Assembly (NCBI GenBank): GCA_950106755.1
Contig: OX467089.1
Coordinates: 6,078,501 to 6,142,500 of the forward strand
Direction of reading: 5' to 3'
Length of the DNA: 64,000 nt
Source of the DNA: Climacium dendroides
Lineage: Eukaryota > Streptophyta > Bryopsida > Hypnales > Climaciaceae
Below the pieces are notes generated by a model. That model was given only the letters and a program-made list of their open reading frames with translations, had not been told where the DNA came from and made no database searches. Below are positions 12,100-24,516 of this stretch, in pieces (position 1 is the stretch's first letter; every line of letters begins with the position of its first letter). A program made the translations under genes and the position numbers.

Positions 12100-13900
12100 T
12101 TTGGGGAACTTCTAGATGCTTAGGAGGCATTTCAACCGCAGGACTTGGCTCCTATCACAGATTTGAGGGTACTAGTTGAACAACCGGCTTATTGGGAAAG
12201 TTTTAGATTGTGATTGCAAAAGTCAAAGTGATTGAATAAAGTTGATTTTCGGCCGCAATCTCCTTATGACAAAAAACTGGACTAGAAGTTAGCTGTCACC
12301 ATATCGCCCTATCACGTTAAGGTATGTTGGTAGTACTTAGTATAATTCGCAGTTCTTTGAACAAGAAATTTGTGGTGTATGTTGCAATAGAGGAATGCCA
12401 GGTCTTGTTTCATTTCAGCAAAATCACTGGTGGTTGCAGAATCTGAGGAGATTCCAGTTGCCTTTAAGTCACATCAGATGCAAGTTTGCTGGGCATGAAA
12501 TCCTTCAAGAAATCCTCGGTTTTCAGTTGTGTTGATGCTGTATACATTTTGCTCAATCTGGTTCGTGATGTTTTGGAGGTGTGAAGGGTAAGTTTTGAGA
12601 GATTTGTCCAATTTTGAAAGGACAGTCAAGTTCTGAGTCCTGGTATAGCTCTGGACAGTGTAGTGGTTGTGCAGGTTCTCTTTCTAGTTTTGGCCTTGAG
12701 CGCATCTTTCTGGAAGCTCTTCGGAGGTAGAGGTGGATATATCTGCCTTGCTGTCATAGTAGTCCGAGTCGTAAAGATGAATATCTATAGGCCATGCGAA
12801 TCGGTTTCCTTATAGGCAAATCTTCTTTGAAGTCCGATACTAAGATAGTTGTTGTTCTAATTTGCGATGGACGTATAGTATCCGTGTGACGACATTCCAG
12901 TTCTATCATCTTCAAGCTCATCGTGTTTTATAGGATATTTTTTGCATCTCGGCAAGGCGGTTACTATTCTTCATTGCTCTTGCAATCTGCCATAGAGTTG
13001 AAGGATGTCTTTGGATTCATTGATATCTATTCGTGGATGCAAAACCACCTAACAAATAGAAGCAAGGAAGTGGAGTTGTTTTTTCTTTTTTCTTATTTTG
13101 TTCTTTTTGTAACAGACTCGCAGTATGTCACGGTTTGTGATGTCGTATGTTTCTGGTGATGTCATGTATGTTACTGCTGATATTGTTGACATCCATCAAT
13201 CAATTTTGTTTTCATTATCAAATTACCATTGGTAGTTCTGTGATGCTGTGATCTTGTAGAACAAGTTTGAAGAAGTGAGGAGTGGTGCAGAGGAACAAGT
13301 TGAGCAAGCACTTGAACAACAGAGCAGGTGAGAAGGATGGTAATTTTTTTCACTCGTTTGGTTCACAATTAGACCAATCACTTGACGACGATAGCTTATT
13401 TGCCATTTTCTTTCTGTTTTTGGTGATGAAAGTGCACTGAAACAAGTTTCCAATTTCCACGAATATTTTGGATATCCTCACTATATTTGTCACCAGGTTT
13501 TATAATTTGTGGAATTCCTCAGTAATGTATTTCGATCTTGTTGGGGTAGGAGCTCTGTCCAGGAGCTTGTTCTACTAATACTAAGGTTAGAAGATTTCCT
13601 CAATCGGACTGTGTAGTGGGTGTCCGGTCTTTAGAAGTTTCCATTTTGAGGTTCATTCCACCTTGCAATCCCTATGCAAAATACAGTATAAGGATGTTGC
13701 GTTAGTATAAGGATGTTGCACGTTGTTTAAAGCATGTACCACAAAAATTCAAGATCAGAGAGCAAGCCTTACAGGTGATCATGTGAGAATGGTTAGTTTG
13801 AACTTCATTGTTCAGCAAACAAACGTATTTTGGTATTATGAGAAATGAAATTGTATGAACTTTTAACTTTTTCTTCTTAAAGCATAATTAAATCCTTCCA
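12100..13900. other. mixed-composition DNA with one possible exon
   Basis: This stretch is less AT-rich than its surroundings and reads like intron or UTR DNA of a degraded or unrecognised gene. The best exon candidate is about 13,259-13,327, plus strand: preceded by CTTGTAG and followed by GTGAGA, with a reading FEEVRSGAEEQVEQALEQQ that looks like an acidic helix or coiled coil. Another coding-like run ends at a TGA near 12,500. I cannot join these into a gene model. Confidence 0.25.
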
Positions 13901-13974
13901 AAAGTCAATGTGCAGATTATTCTTAGTTTAATGACCAATTTTTGTAGATGGTCTTATGCTAATCATGATTAGAC

Positions 13975-13980
<6 letters not shown>

Positions 13981-14040
<60 letters not shown>
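13981..14040. repeat. (TA)n microsatellite, about 58 bp
   Basis: Uninterrupted TA dinucleotide tract in AT-rich intergenic DNA. Confidence 0.95.
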
Positions 14041-14043
<3 letters not shown>

Positions 14044-15360
14044 TCTATTTCTATTGCTATCTTTCATCAAGTTTCAATACCTAAATATTTGACTTCCTTC
14101 TAATCTCATTTTTTTGTCTCATTCTTTTTAAATTTTTTCTCCATCACTCATAATTAATTTCATTTTGGCCCATCTTCTATTAGTCCAAGTTGTGGTAGAA
14201 CCCTTAATTTTTCACCCACCACAATTTGAAGTTATTTTGCTCTCAAAAGTGGTGTGTAGTAACAAGAAGCCATTAGTATTAAAGGATTAAAAAGCAACAA
14301 AGCTTGTAAACTAAACATTTGAATTCTTTGTATATTAGAGGCTATTCTTCAATCTTACTAAAATTTCATGAAGAGGATTGTTATTTGCAAGTTGTATAAA
14401 AGTAGGTTTAGGATGGATTTTGGTCAATCACTATGAATTTGTTCTAATATTGAGACAATTTAGAGCAAAAGGCTACCATCTTAACCTTTTTTTCTTTTCT
14501 AATTATGCATTTGTTTATAGGGTGATGTCAACTTGTTCAAGTTCTACATTGCCTTATTCGAATAATATAAAATGGTAGTGGAGTGTCTACAATTACCATC
14601 CAAACTCCAACAAACATTATAAAAGTTTTATATACCCTTATAAATCAATATTAGCTTATATAAGCATCATTCAAAATTAGAAAAATTTAATGTAATATCT
14701 ACAATCTTAAATAAGGTTAAATCATAATTCAAAAATGATAATTCCAAAAATAAACATTTATATAGACATGTTTCACCTTACAAACAATTACCTTTCATGC
14801 TAAGAATGAGTTGTAAAATTCAATGTGGTGACCCAACCTTATAGTTCTTAGAAAAATGTAAATTTAAAAACATTTTATATCAACATTTAAGAGAAAAACT
14901 AATAAATCTCCTTCTCTAAGGTTGTTATCAATGACAAAGCTTTTTCATCTACAAAACGTGTGAACTTGAAATGATGTATTAGGCTTATTGAAAAAATGCA
15001 ATTACATTCTATATGTATTTTCAAAGAATTGGATTCAAAGAATAATCCATTCTTACAATTTATTGCTATGTCCTCTAATGAACCACATCGGCACATACTA
15101 AAAGCAACAAATTAAGAATTTTCTTTTGATAATACTAAAAGGAGAAGAACTCAATTAGTTTATAACTAACAAATTCTAAATTAAATAACACTATTTTGAA
15201 TAATTTCAAAGGATACAAAACACTACAATCAAAAAAGCCAGCCAATCACTAATAATATATGACTTTAAGGATACAAAGTCCATAGCCTTCTACATATAAA
15301 CCTTTTGTATGTATATGTATAAATGCAAATCACCACAACCTCAAATTCTCCATCAAATGT
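14041..15360. other. AT-rich DNA, nothing recognised
   Basis: Only small ORFs without recognisable motifs; no repeats with clear boundaries. Confidence 0.5.
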
Positions 15361-15547
15361 TTTTGTTTTGTTTTGTTTAGGATTTAGGATTTTGTTTTGT
15401 TTAGGGTTTAGGATTTTGTTTTGTTTAGGATTTAGGATTTTGTTTTGTTTAGGGTTTAGGATTTTGTTTTGTTTAGGGTGTAGCATTTTGTTTTGTTTAG
15501 GGTGTAGAATTTTGTTTTGTTTTGTTTAGGATTTTTATTTTGTTTTG
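15361..15547 (+). repeat. telomere-like minisatellite, 24-bp unit
   Basis: About six to seven head-to-tail units of 24 bp. Each is a pair of plant-telomere-like heptamers (TTTAGGG or TTTAGGA) followed by a TTTTGTTTTG spacer. Unit 3' ends vary (GTGTAGC, GTGTAGA). Both strands are open across the array, but this is a by-product of a 24-bp (3n) unit, not a gene. Confidence 0.85.
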
Positions 15548-18455
15548 TACAACATGCCAAGGATATAAGTGGTTTGCTACCACTCAAATATGATGAGATT
15601 CCCTAATGATAAAAGCCAATGAGAACTTCTTACATATGCACATAGCAAGAATTGACCTTACAAAACAATGGATGCAATAAAAGACTTACAATGCACATTT
15701 GCCCAACCAAGGATTTAGGGCAAGAATAGCAAGTTTTACAAGCACACCCAAAAGAAAGCATATCACCTTCATGTTCCTTCAATGGCATAGCAAGGGAAGC
15801 CTACCCCCTCTTTGCAATGAGAGGCTCATAACAAGGCTTCCTTCATGTTTCCTTGTGGGCATAGCAAGGGATGCCAATCATCTCTCTGCAACCTAGAGCT
15901 CAAAATAGTATACTCACAAGCGCTTTGGGGAGGCCCATTTACCTCCCTGGGACCCAAAGCTAACACTCAAGGGGGTTGGATGGAAGGTCAACCTGATTTG
16001 CCTTCAATTCGGCCCTCAATCCGGTCCCAATTCACCACTCCGGCCCTAAATAATGTAAAGTGGTGAGATACGATTCTAAGGTTGAATTTCTGATTAATGT
16101 GCTCTTGCATTTTTTAACACTCAATTAAAAAAAATATATCACATACATCTTTTCTGTTTTTTTCCTAATCTTCCTATTTCAAAAATTAAAAAAAGTATTT
16201 AAAAAGGCTTTCCTCCTATTTTTTCTATTTCAAAAATAGAAGAGAGAGATTTTTATTTTCTTGAGGTTTTTTTTCTTTTTTTTTCTCTTTGAAAACAAAG
16301 ACAAAGTTCTTTCACTTCTTTTGAACCTTTCCTTTCTCATCACATTAAAAGTAGAGTTGGTATTGAAACTAGAGTTGTAGCCCCACATAATTGTCATTTA
16401 TTTTCATGAGAATTTAAAGAATCTCAAGCAATAAATAATTTTGATCTTGTTAGTGTAGGGGTTTGAAAATAATCACACAACTAAAAACACAGTTTGAAAG
16501 AGCATCTCTTTTTAAGTCTATATTTTTAGTTTTATCTTAAAGAAAAGTATGGAATTTATAATTATGAGAACTTGCCAATGAATTCAATGATAAATTTAAA
16601 TTAGGTTTTACCATATATGTTATTTCTAGTACCATAATCATATTTTTTTTTAAGTATTTGCCATAAGAATTGGTAAAACTCACATCATCTTACAAATGTA
16701 TAGTAAAAAATTGGCATAACTTCAATAATGATTTCCATTTGTAGATTTTTGTCTATACCAAAAATTTAATTATTAAGCATGTAATTTACCAAAATTTGGA
16801 TTTCTAATACAGCATGTAATTTACCAAAATTTGGGTTTTTAATATAGCATGTAATTTATCAAAATTTGGATTTTTAATATAGCATGTAATTTATGTTTGC
16901 ACCAAAAAATCAACATCTTATTTTCAATTAACCCCTAAATGCCCAAGGTCTTTATTGAGTTTCTAGGAATTTGTTCTAAATTGAAAAAAAACCCAACATT
17001 TTGATAAGTTGTATCAATTTTTTTTAATACTAACCATACAAGTTCAAACTAGACATATTAAAGATAACATGGGAAAAAAAATCCTCAACAATATCACTTA
17101 TGGATTGAAAGATTATTATATGGTTCGATCATGGGGGTGTTAAAACTGTGAAAGTGATTTGAAGTTTTTCAATTATCTTTTCACCTATCAAATCTAAAAA
17201 GTTGGTCTCAAAAAAACATGAGGATAAAGGGCCTAACATGCATAACCCGAATCAATTGATGGCTTCTCAAAATCTATTCTACAATTTTTTTAAATGAATT
17301 TTTAATGTGATTTTTCCTCCAAGATCTAGTGTATTTGAAGCTCATTTCCAAGAGTCCTCAACACTATGGAAAGTCAAGATTGTAATGGACACCCTTAACA
17401 CAAAATCTTGAACATAAAAATTATAAGCAATTATTTTCAAAATCATATTTTTGAAAATAAAACTAGACTTGTTGACATCAAAGTTTGATGCCTTGGACAT
17501 TTAGAAGTTTAGAACAATTCTACCAATTAAACATGTACCAAATAGAAAATTAAACATCTTATGTTGAATCAGTTAAAAATGATTCAACCAAATAAGTTTA
17601 AAAATCTCACGTTCAGTTAAGAACAATTTTATAAAACATCTAATTAAACAAACAAAACCATATATAATATATTATAAATTATATACACTTCTGCCCCAGA
17701 GCTCCCAAACTCAAGCCTCATTGCTTCAAATTTCCAAACTAAAATATTGACAACAAAGCTCCAAAAGTTCAGCAACATAGATGGGAGGTAGTTTCTTGAG
17801 TTCACAATTAACAAGCATGCACCAAAATAGAAAACAAAAGACTTTGCACAAATAAACGGTGGAGATTTATAAGATCCAACAGAGGAACCCAATTTGGTCC
17901 CAATCTGGCCCTAGGTGGGAAATTCGGCCACCCAAAATCTTGTCTCAATTGCTTCCTTGGGGTTGGATGGTTTGGCGCCAAAACCATGCCACCTAAGACG
18001 ACACGCAAGATGAGTGATGGTTTCAATTTGGCCCTAGGGTAGACGACCCATTTCCAACCACTTAGGCAATTATGCATATTTGGAGCGTAAAATTTTTGTG
18101 TGCGGAATTTTTTCCATGTACAAAAATAGAATTTGGAAGGATTGCATATTTTTTCAAAATTTTATTATACGAAACGTATTCACTATGAAATTTTTAATAA
18201 AAGATTCTCTTCAACCTATAATGGTCATATAGATCTTTCTATTTCTAACTATAGGTTGATTGCAAAATCGACCTAGGACTCTTTACAATATTGATAGCCT
18301 TGCAATCAATCATAATGCACCACAACTAGTCCTTGAATTATGCCACAACTTCACAAAAATAAGGCAGTCTATAGGTTGGAAATGGGATGGTGGTTGAAAA
18401 TGGGTCAACCACTCTAATATAAACCAGGTTTAGAAGAAAAAAAAAGTGACCCTAT
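15548..18455. other. intergenic DNA with short repeats, no gene
   Basis: Contains a degenerate direct repeat of about 75 bp at 15,770-15,900 (GGCATAGCAAGGGA-type). Blocks rich in AATTCGGCCC/CCGGTCCCAATT recur at 15,985-16,050, 17,890-18,050 and 18,630-18,670, suggesting remnants of one dispersed repeat. Otherwise AT-rich with no protein domain recognised. Confidence 0.45.
16777..16896 (+). repeat. 35-bp minisatellite, about 3.4 copies
   Basis: GCATGTAATTTA starts at 16,777, 16,812, 16,847 and 16,882, an exact 35-bp period. Units differ at a few positions. Confidence 0.85.
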
Positions 18456-18459
18456 ATTA

Positions 18460-18595
18460 CTAGAAAATTTCATTTTTCTGTTGTTTTGGTCGCGTTGATC
18501 TGGTCAAAATTTGACAAAAATTTGACAAAACAGATTTTTGTCAGATTTTGACCAGATCAACGCGACCAAAACAACAGAAAAATGAAATTTTCTAG
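18460..18595. mobile_element. TA-flanked palindromic element, 136 bp
   Basis: Begins CTAGAAAATTTCATTTTTC and ends with its exact complement. The arms run about 57 bp with few mismatches, around a small loop. TA lies directly outside both ends, consistent with the TA duplication of Tc1/mariner-type MITEs, though the termini are not the Stowaway consensus. It sits about 470 bp upstream of gene 1's start. Confidence 0.6.
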
Positions 18596-18694
18596 TATAC
18601 GTATAGCTATTGGTTAAAACTTGGAGAGTTCCAGCCAACCTTCAATCCGGCCCCAAGTGTGAACCGGCCCTTAATTTTCCCTCGAAAAGTGCAG

Positions 18695-19062
18695 AGACTT
18701 GCCGACCTGGCCTTTCTTCGATCTCACGGGGCGCTCTCCCATTCGCCAAACCCAGCCACGTCACCGATTGAGCAGACGCGGGACATCAGTTTGTCCCGAC
18801 TCCTCGCCTCTTGCAGACATTTTCAGCTGCAGCGAAGCTCCGCAATGGCGCTGGCTATGGAGCTCTCCTTCCGTTTCTCTCTTTACAAACCCCGCCTCGT
18901 CACCGTCTCGGCTCCTCGTCCTCTCCTTTTAGTTTCCAATTTGTTACATTTCTATAGTACCGCAAATCTTCTTCTTCAACGAGAAAACGCTCCTCAGCAG
19001 TGGGTTTCGTTTCTCAGTGATTCAGTTATTGCTGCAATCGTTTCTTTTTGCGGTGGATTGGG
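18695..19062 (+). promoter_or_regulatory. shared upstream region of gene 1 (G/C-box)
   Basis: The block CACGGGGCGCTC ... TTCGCCAAACCC ... CCACGTCA (18,756-18,763) recurs upstream of gene 2 at 37,240-37,281. CCACGTCA is a hybrid G-box/C-box core of the type bound by plant bZIP factors. Conservation between the paralogues suggests a promoter or leader element. The transcription start is unknown; no convincing TATA box was identified. Confidence 0.4.
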
Positions 19063-21416
19063 ATGGTTATGAAGACGATGAAGAAGACCACGGATCGTGC
19101 GAGGAAGTGGAAGTGCGTTCGTTTCGACGACGACAATGGGTTTAGTATCAAGTTCAACAAGACTAACTTTCCGAATGAGTCGAGGAGGGAGATGTATTAC
19201 TTCTCTGTGAAGTGTGTCGAGCAACTGGCGCGGGGATTCCCGCCAACCCTTGTGGCGACGAAGAAGAAGAGATTCCAGAAATTTCGGAAGGTTTCGGAGG
19301 GTTTGAAGCTGAAACCTTTGCCCAAGGATTTTAAATCCTTCTCCCGTATGAAGAAACGAGAAACGGTGGAGAAGCTTATCGACAAGTTTGACAGCGAGCT
19401 CGCAGAAGCCATGATCCGTGGGCCGGTCCAGGTTTAGTTTGAATTGGCCTGCGCTTTCTTTCGAATTAAGTGGCAGAAAGCATCTTCGAGGCTGTGGTGT
19501 TGTCATGTTGTCTTTTCCTGTTTCAGAGTGGTTTTACGGAAAGATTATTGGTTCGAAGGAGGGTTAGGATTCTTTTTCTATCTGACTGGCAAGGCATTAT
19601 AGAATGTGAAGTCGTAACTTGGTGTACTATAATCATGGTCTTATGCAGGGTGTTGACACTCAGGCGGATTATCCTGATGACTTGCAAGTGGGCGAGGGCA
19701 CTGACCTAGATCTTGCCTCGGAAGGCGTCGCCAAGATGTCGCTTCGTCCGGATGACTCCTCCTTGCAAAACGTTCCGCCCGGGAGTTTACGCAGCGAGGG
19801 GTTACCCCAGGTTTCTCCGGGTTTCATTTTTGATCTGGGAAGTTACACATTGAGTCAGCTAGGTGAATTCCCGTCCCCCTGAACATTAGGATGTTTTTTT
19901 TTAAGGCAGTGCAGACCAAGTGCGCCCCCTGATTTCTGCCTGACCTATGCTTGTTCCGTTCGTATGTTTGAAGGGTGAATTTGGGACATTGATGCGTTTA
20001 GTATAATTCGAAAAATCTCTTATGTTGGGATGAAAAAACTGAAGAGGTCGTTCTTTCATTGTAGTGCTCATTTGGCCATCCTCGCAGATAATCCCGAAGG
20101 TCGTCCACCTCCCAGTTCTCGTCAATGTCCTGATGAACTCAATCATTCGATGAGCGATGTGGAGTGCCGGGCATCCAGATATCCAGATATGTTGCCAGAG
20201 TTTGAGTTGTTGCAGCAACAGTTCATTTTATATGTAAACACGTTGAGAGGTACAAAATCACCACATGGTTTACATGACGTCGGTGGAGAAGAGCTCTTTG
20301 CGTGCCAGTTTATTTTCTTGATTGTGTTCGTTGGCAAATTCCGCCCCGCATTGGAACTGTCAATTGATGGGTGCACTTGCATGGATTGCTAGTAGTTGAG
20401 ATTCATCCAAGCTAGAGAAGGACCTTCTCCTTGCTCTTTTCCTGCAAATATTTTGGCTCATGATGGACGTAGCGAGCTGTTGCAACCTTCCTCTTGCAAG
20501 TCCGTGAGCTACCTTTTTAATTTGGCTCTGGGTTTGCTTTCAGATCGAGAAATGAATGAACGTCTGTCGCCCGAGTCGAGAAGCAATCTACTGAGAAGAA
20601 GTCGGGAGGAAATTCCTTCACGACTGCCCGCAGGTATATTTGAGGATCCGCAGAATCAACTCAGCAAGGCTTCGATGGAGGTGAATGGGTGCTCCTAAAT
20701 TTATTTTTCTTCCTGTTCTCGTAAGTTCTCATGCTTCTTTACTGTGTGTCTGCAGCATGTGTAGATTCTCGGTAAGCGTTCTCTCATCATACACGCAAGT
20801 TGTTAACCTTCCCGTTATATATTTGTGGTGGCTTTGGGGGTTCCAGGATGGATTCCAGGATGTTGGGTTGCAAGGGAGCTATCATCCGGCAAGTGATTTT
20901 GGTGTGAAGAATATTGAAACTCCTACGTCGCATGGCGAGGAGGAAGGTCTTCTCCGAAATCGATCCATTTCTGAAGCTTTAGAAGTCGTTCCGAGATTGA
21001 CTGGCCGATTAAAAAAGAATGTAGAAGACATTCCCCCAGCAGTGTATGGTGGGGGGATGGACGGGAGCCTGCCAAGCAAATCAGTAATGGAGGTCAGTCT
21101 ATGCTGCTACCTTTATAATGCATGTGCCTGCTTTAGCTCCATTTCCATTTGTAAAGAGGTTCTTTTGAAGTATTTTTACGTCTCGATTCGGCGCTCCCTT
21201 ATCTTGCAATATCTGCTTACATGTAAATTACAGGGTTTAAACCCCCAGGCGAGCGATTTTCAAGTTAGCGATCTTTGCAGTGATGGGGTGAATTTCATGA
21301 TTATGCCTAATCCTGGAGGGAACAACACCTGGCCTATTGTTCCAATAGATTCTTTTGTTTCAGCTGAGCCATCTGCTGACGAACTAGAACAGTGGGTTGA
21401 GGAACTGCTGGTGTGA
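19063..21416 (+). CDS. gene 1: six-exon protein of unknown function
   Basis: Exons 19063-19431, 19649-19862, 20088-20249, 20544-20680, 20847-21092 and 21234-21416 join with consistent phases (0,1,1,0,0) and GT/AG junctions, giving about 436 residues. I chose the ATG at 19063 because it aligns with the start of the paralogue at 37428. Exon 1 encodes a basic domain (CVEQLARGF, KFRKVSEGLKLKP, ETVEKL) of about 120 residues. The middle exons are Ser/Pro/Asp-rich and look disordered, with ASRYPDMLPEFELLQQQF in exon 3. The C-terminus is acidic (DELEQWVEELL). There is no signal peptide or membrane segment. I do not recognise the family. The pattern of basic domain, disordered middle and acidic tail would suit a nuclear or regulatory protein, but that is inference. 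The 3' flank is homologous to introns of gene 2, and the stop at 21414 may reflect a frame slip relative to that copy. Confidence 0.6.
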
Positions 21417-22700
21417 ATTTGACATGCCTGTCGAGGAGGTCAGTCCCTGCTTCTACGTTTCTTCGTGTCTTGTTTTAAATAGATGTATTATCCTTACGAA
21501 ATGCATGTCTATCACTTGCATAAGCTTTTGATTGATTGCTTTCTTATTTTCGAGTTGCAGCATATTCCCTGTTTGTATTGTTTTTCGTTTTGGCACATGT
21601 GGAGCAGCATAGGATATAACTACGTATTAGGGAGGATGTTGTCCTCTACGTTTCAGCGTAGATATTCGATGTTATCCACACAATAGCACCTGTGGTGTCA
21701 ATGGATCCCAAGACGCCAGCTACAGATGGTTATGATGTCGTACATGGCTAGAAATGGTTTTGGAGTTCCTAAGTTCATTTTGTGCGGCTGGCGTAGAATG
21801 GGAAGTGGTCATGTAAGTTACCTCAGTTTTGGTTGTAGGGACATTGCTATCCTCTAATTTGTGTCTGTTTTCTCCATTAAACAGAGCGGGAGATATCTTT
21901 CGCATTCTCCAGTTCGTTACGTCAGCGTCGACACTTTACCTGCATGAGGCTCTATATCTTTCATAAACCGAGTGGTTTCCTTCCCTTTGTATGGAAGCAT
22001 CGTTTATTTGCCGTGACGACGTTGGCGTCGATCACCTTCCCCTGTAATTACGTTCGTACTCCACCCTCCTCAGATAGGTGTACCACATTTCAGCAGTAGA
22101 TACAGTTGCTACAAAATCTAGGCTTCAGTCATTTTAGAACACAATTTTAGGCTTTTTGTTTTTCGTTTTGATAAAGACAATGAGCTGCGATAATTCACCT
22201 ACGCTTCTGTTTTAATATTACTTGTCGTAAACTATGTTACGGTTGGTCCAAGGTCCAAGGTTAGTTCCGAGGTTGGAAGAGGCATACCTACCAGTTTGGA
22301 CTGCTGAGGAGCTGGTCACTACGCAGGCGATGGAAGTGTTATTTCAAGGGTTCAACAGCTGCAGGGTCTATGACTCTGGTGAACTGGTAGCAGACAATCA
22401 ACCGACTGAGCAGCAAACTCCTGGTCTATGTACAATACAGTAATGACAGACGGAGATTTTTCTATTTGGATCAATGACTTGTTTCTTTTGCTTACATTCA
22501 ATTCTTTTTTGTAATTTTTTTACTCATTTTGTAAATTTTGTAAATTTTTCACTCATTCCGAGCATGATGTAATTTATCAAAGTTATTACGTTCAATTGAT
22601 TTGAATTAACAATGTCGTTTTCTTGATTTTGTTATAATCGTCCCTTCTGTTTTTAGTATGTCGAGCAGGCAGGTGCAGTTCATCATGCCCCCTGGCCCTG
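21417..22700 (+). other. 3' flank of gene 1 with possible orphan exons
   Basis: 21,420-21,880 aligns with gene 2 intron DNA at 38,950-39,400, for instance the identical CAATGGATCCCAAGACGCCA block. Farther on, 22,234-22,443 holds a coding-like reading (TAEELVTTQAMEVLFQGF) ending in a stop, and 22,659 begins a short reading MSSRQVQFIMPPGPDEFLR. Either could be a downstream exon of gene 1 or a leftover. I could not assign splice sites confidently. Confidence 0.3.
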
Positions 22701-24513
22701 ATGAATTTCTAAGGTAGTAGGCTCAAAAGCGATCTTATTTGATGGTCTTTAGATGCATGAAATTATTTGTCTTTATTTTTCACTTGAAGAAAAATTGATT
22801 TGGAACCTAACCCAAGTGGTTTCATATTTTTTAGAGCATTTATGAATTACTTATGAATTTTCAAAGAATTCTGTCATAAGTACCTATTTATGATCCCTAG
22901 GCCTTGCAAAACTCACACATGTGGTCTGAAAATAAGCACTATAGCATGCAAAAAGTAATAGACAAGGATCCTAAATGTGACGTGTACTAAACTTAACTCC
23001 TAAAATGTCAAGGTCTATTTTTGGTTAAAAGTCACTCAAAACTGCCATTTCTATTCAATTCATCCAATGCAACAAAAAAAAATAGCTTAAAAAAAATTTA
23101 ACCGTAGGATCTTGTACTTCATTTGTATGAGATCATGTGGTAAAAATTTCTTGAAGTTTGACCATACAGATTAAAAGTTATTAACATTCAAAGTTTGAGT
23201 GAAAAAGCTTTTTTTGAATGCACATACATGTTTTCAGAAGTGGACCTACATTGTCTCAAATTATGTTCCCTATCAAAGTATGAACAAATAATTGATAAAT
23301 GATAAACTACTCTTTCACATCAAAGGAACATTGATTATCCATTTACCAACTTCTTAATCCCTAAAGTTCCATGGCCATTTTTTTGCCAAAACCACTCAAA
23401 ACTACCACTTCTACTACAATTACTTACAAAATAAATTTTTAAAAATATTTTTTAGAATCTAACCGTAGGATCTTGTTCTACACTTGTCTCACATCATGTG
23501 ATATTTTTTTGTGATTTTTGACTATATAGATTGAAAGATATTAACATTCAAAGAGAAAGAAATTTCTTTTTTCCAAGAAGTCGCTATAATTGCCCGCAAA
23601 ACAAGAAGCTCCATAACTTTTACATTTCTAATCCAAATGGAATGAATTGAAGCTTCCCATTTACAAAAAAGTATAATCTACAAGAACAAAAATATTAAAA
23701 AATTTATTTCAATTTTTTGTGCACTTTTTTTGCTACCTAGTCTCCCCCATTTTGAGGTTATTGTGGCATAACTTTTGCTCTTAGGCACCGATTGAAATAA
23801 AAATTATATTCCCAAAAAGCTCCTAAGTTTTCTATCTTATGGGAAAGTTTCAAAAAGTTTCAATAAACATGAGATCATAAGAGCTTGTCCAAAATCCATT
23901 TTATCCCTTGAAGGGACAATGGGACTTTAGTTAGGGGTTAAGGTCCATTTTAAAGCCAGCTAGGAGACGGTCTGAAGAAGAGGGACAAAATTCCAACCAC
24001 TTATCTTGTATGTGAAGGTTTGTGACTTTGTGAACTCTTACAAGTAAGATCATGTTGTCAAAATTAGAAGGCTTAAAAACTAGATTTTAAGGGCGAAGAT
24101 AAGTTACTTTTGTACACATGTGACACTTCTAGAGAGAAACCATTAGCAAATGAGGGAGCAACCAACAAAAGTGAGATTCTCCAAAGTGTAAAATGCTCAA
24201 AATTCATCCCCCCATCCATCATTTAGAGAAAATCCAAAAGGTAGCATTTTTTTAAGTAATGTAATAGATTGTCCTCAAAGGTAAGTGTTTGTTAAAAAGT
24301 AGCTCTTCAATCTGCCCTTCAAAATCTAGTTCTACACTCAATTTGGTCAGAACATCTATGTATACCATCATTTTCAGTAAATTTAAATTGTGGGTTCTTT
24401 TAGTCAAAATATCATGGTGGAACTTCTCTAATTTTGTTGGTAGATTTTTGTTTGCTTATCCTATTGTGATGGATTATTTCTAACATTTTTGTTGGTGGAT
24501 TCAAACACACTTT
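22701..24513. repeat. AT-rich dispersed repeat, two tandem copies
   Basis: A segment of about 370 bp is repeated: AACCGTAGGATCTTGT followed by a region ending in ATTAACATTCAAAG occurs at about 23,099-23,195 and 23,460-23,553, with preceding ACCACTCAAAACT-like blocks. A related stretch (CCAACTATAGGATTTTG, then TAGATTGAAAGATATTAG) recurs at 42,860-42,930 and 46,640-46,710, so this is a dispersed family. No coding capacity. Confidence 0.5.
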
Positions 24514-24516
24514 AGC

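Noticed and set aside
11711..12130. ORFs of 107 and 139 codons on opposite strands
   Set aside because: They span the palindromic CACTA MITE; the mirrored protein text shows it is arm symmetry.
15265..15529. Repetitive ORFs on both strands at the telomere-like array
   Set aside because: A 24-bp unit is a multiple of three, so open frames arise automatically.
18994..19506. 170-codon minus-strand ORF over gene 1 exon 1
   Set aside because: Shadow of the conserved forward exon; the forward frame is shared with gene 2 and has proper splice sites.
20030..20090. ATG ORF in gene 1 intron 2 (and at 38,410) running into exon 3
   Set aside because: Open by chance across the acceptor; its conservation is explained by the near-identical introns. 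An alternative first exon is possible but unsupported.
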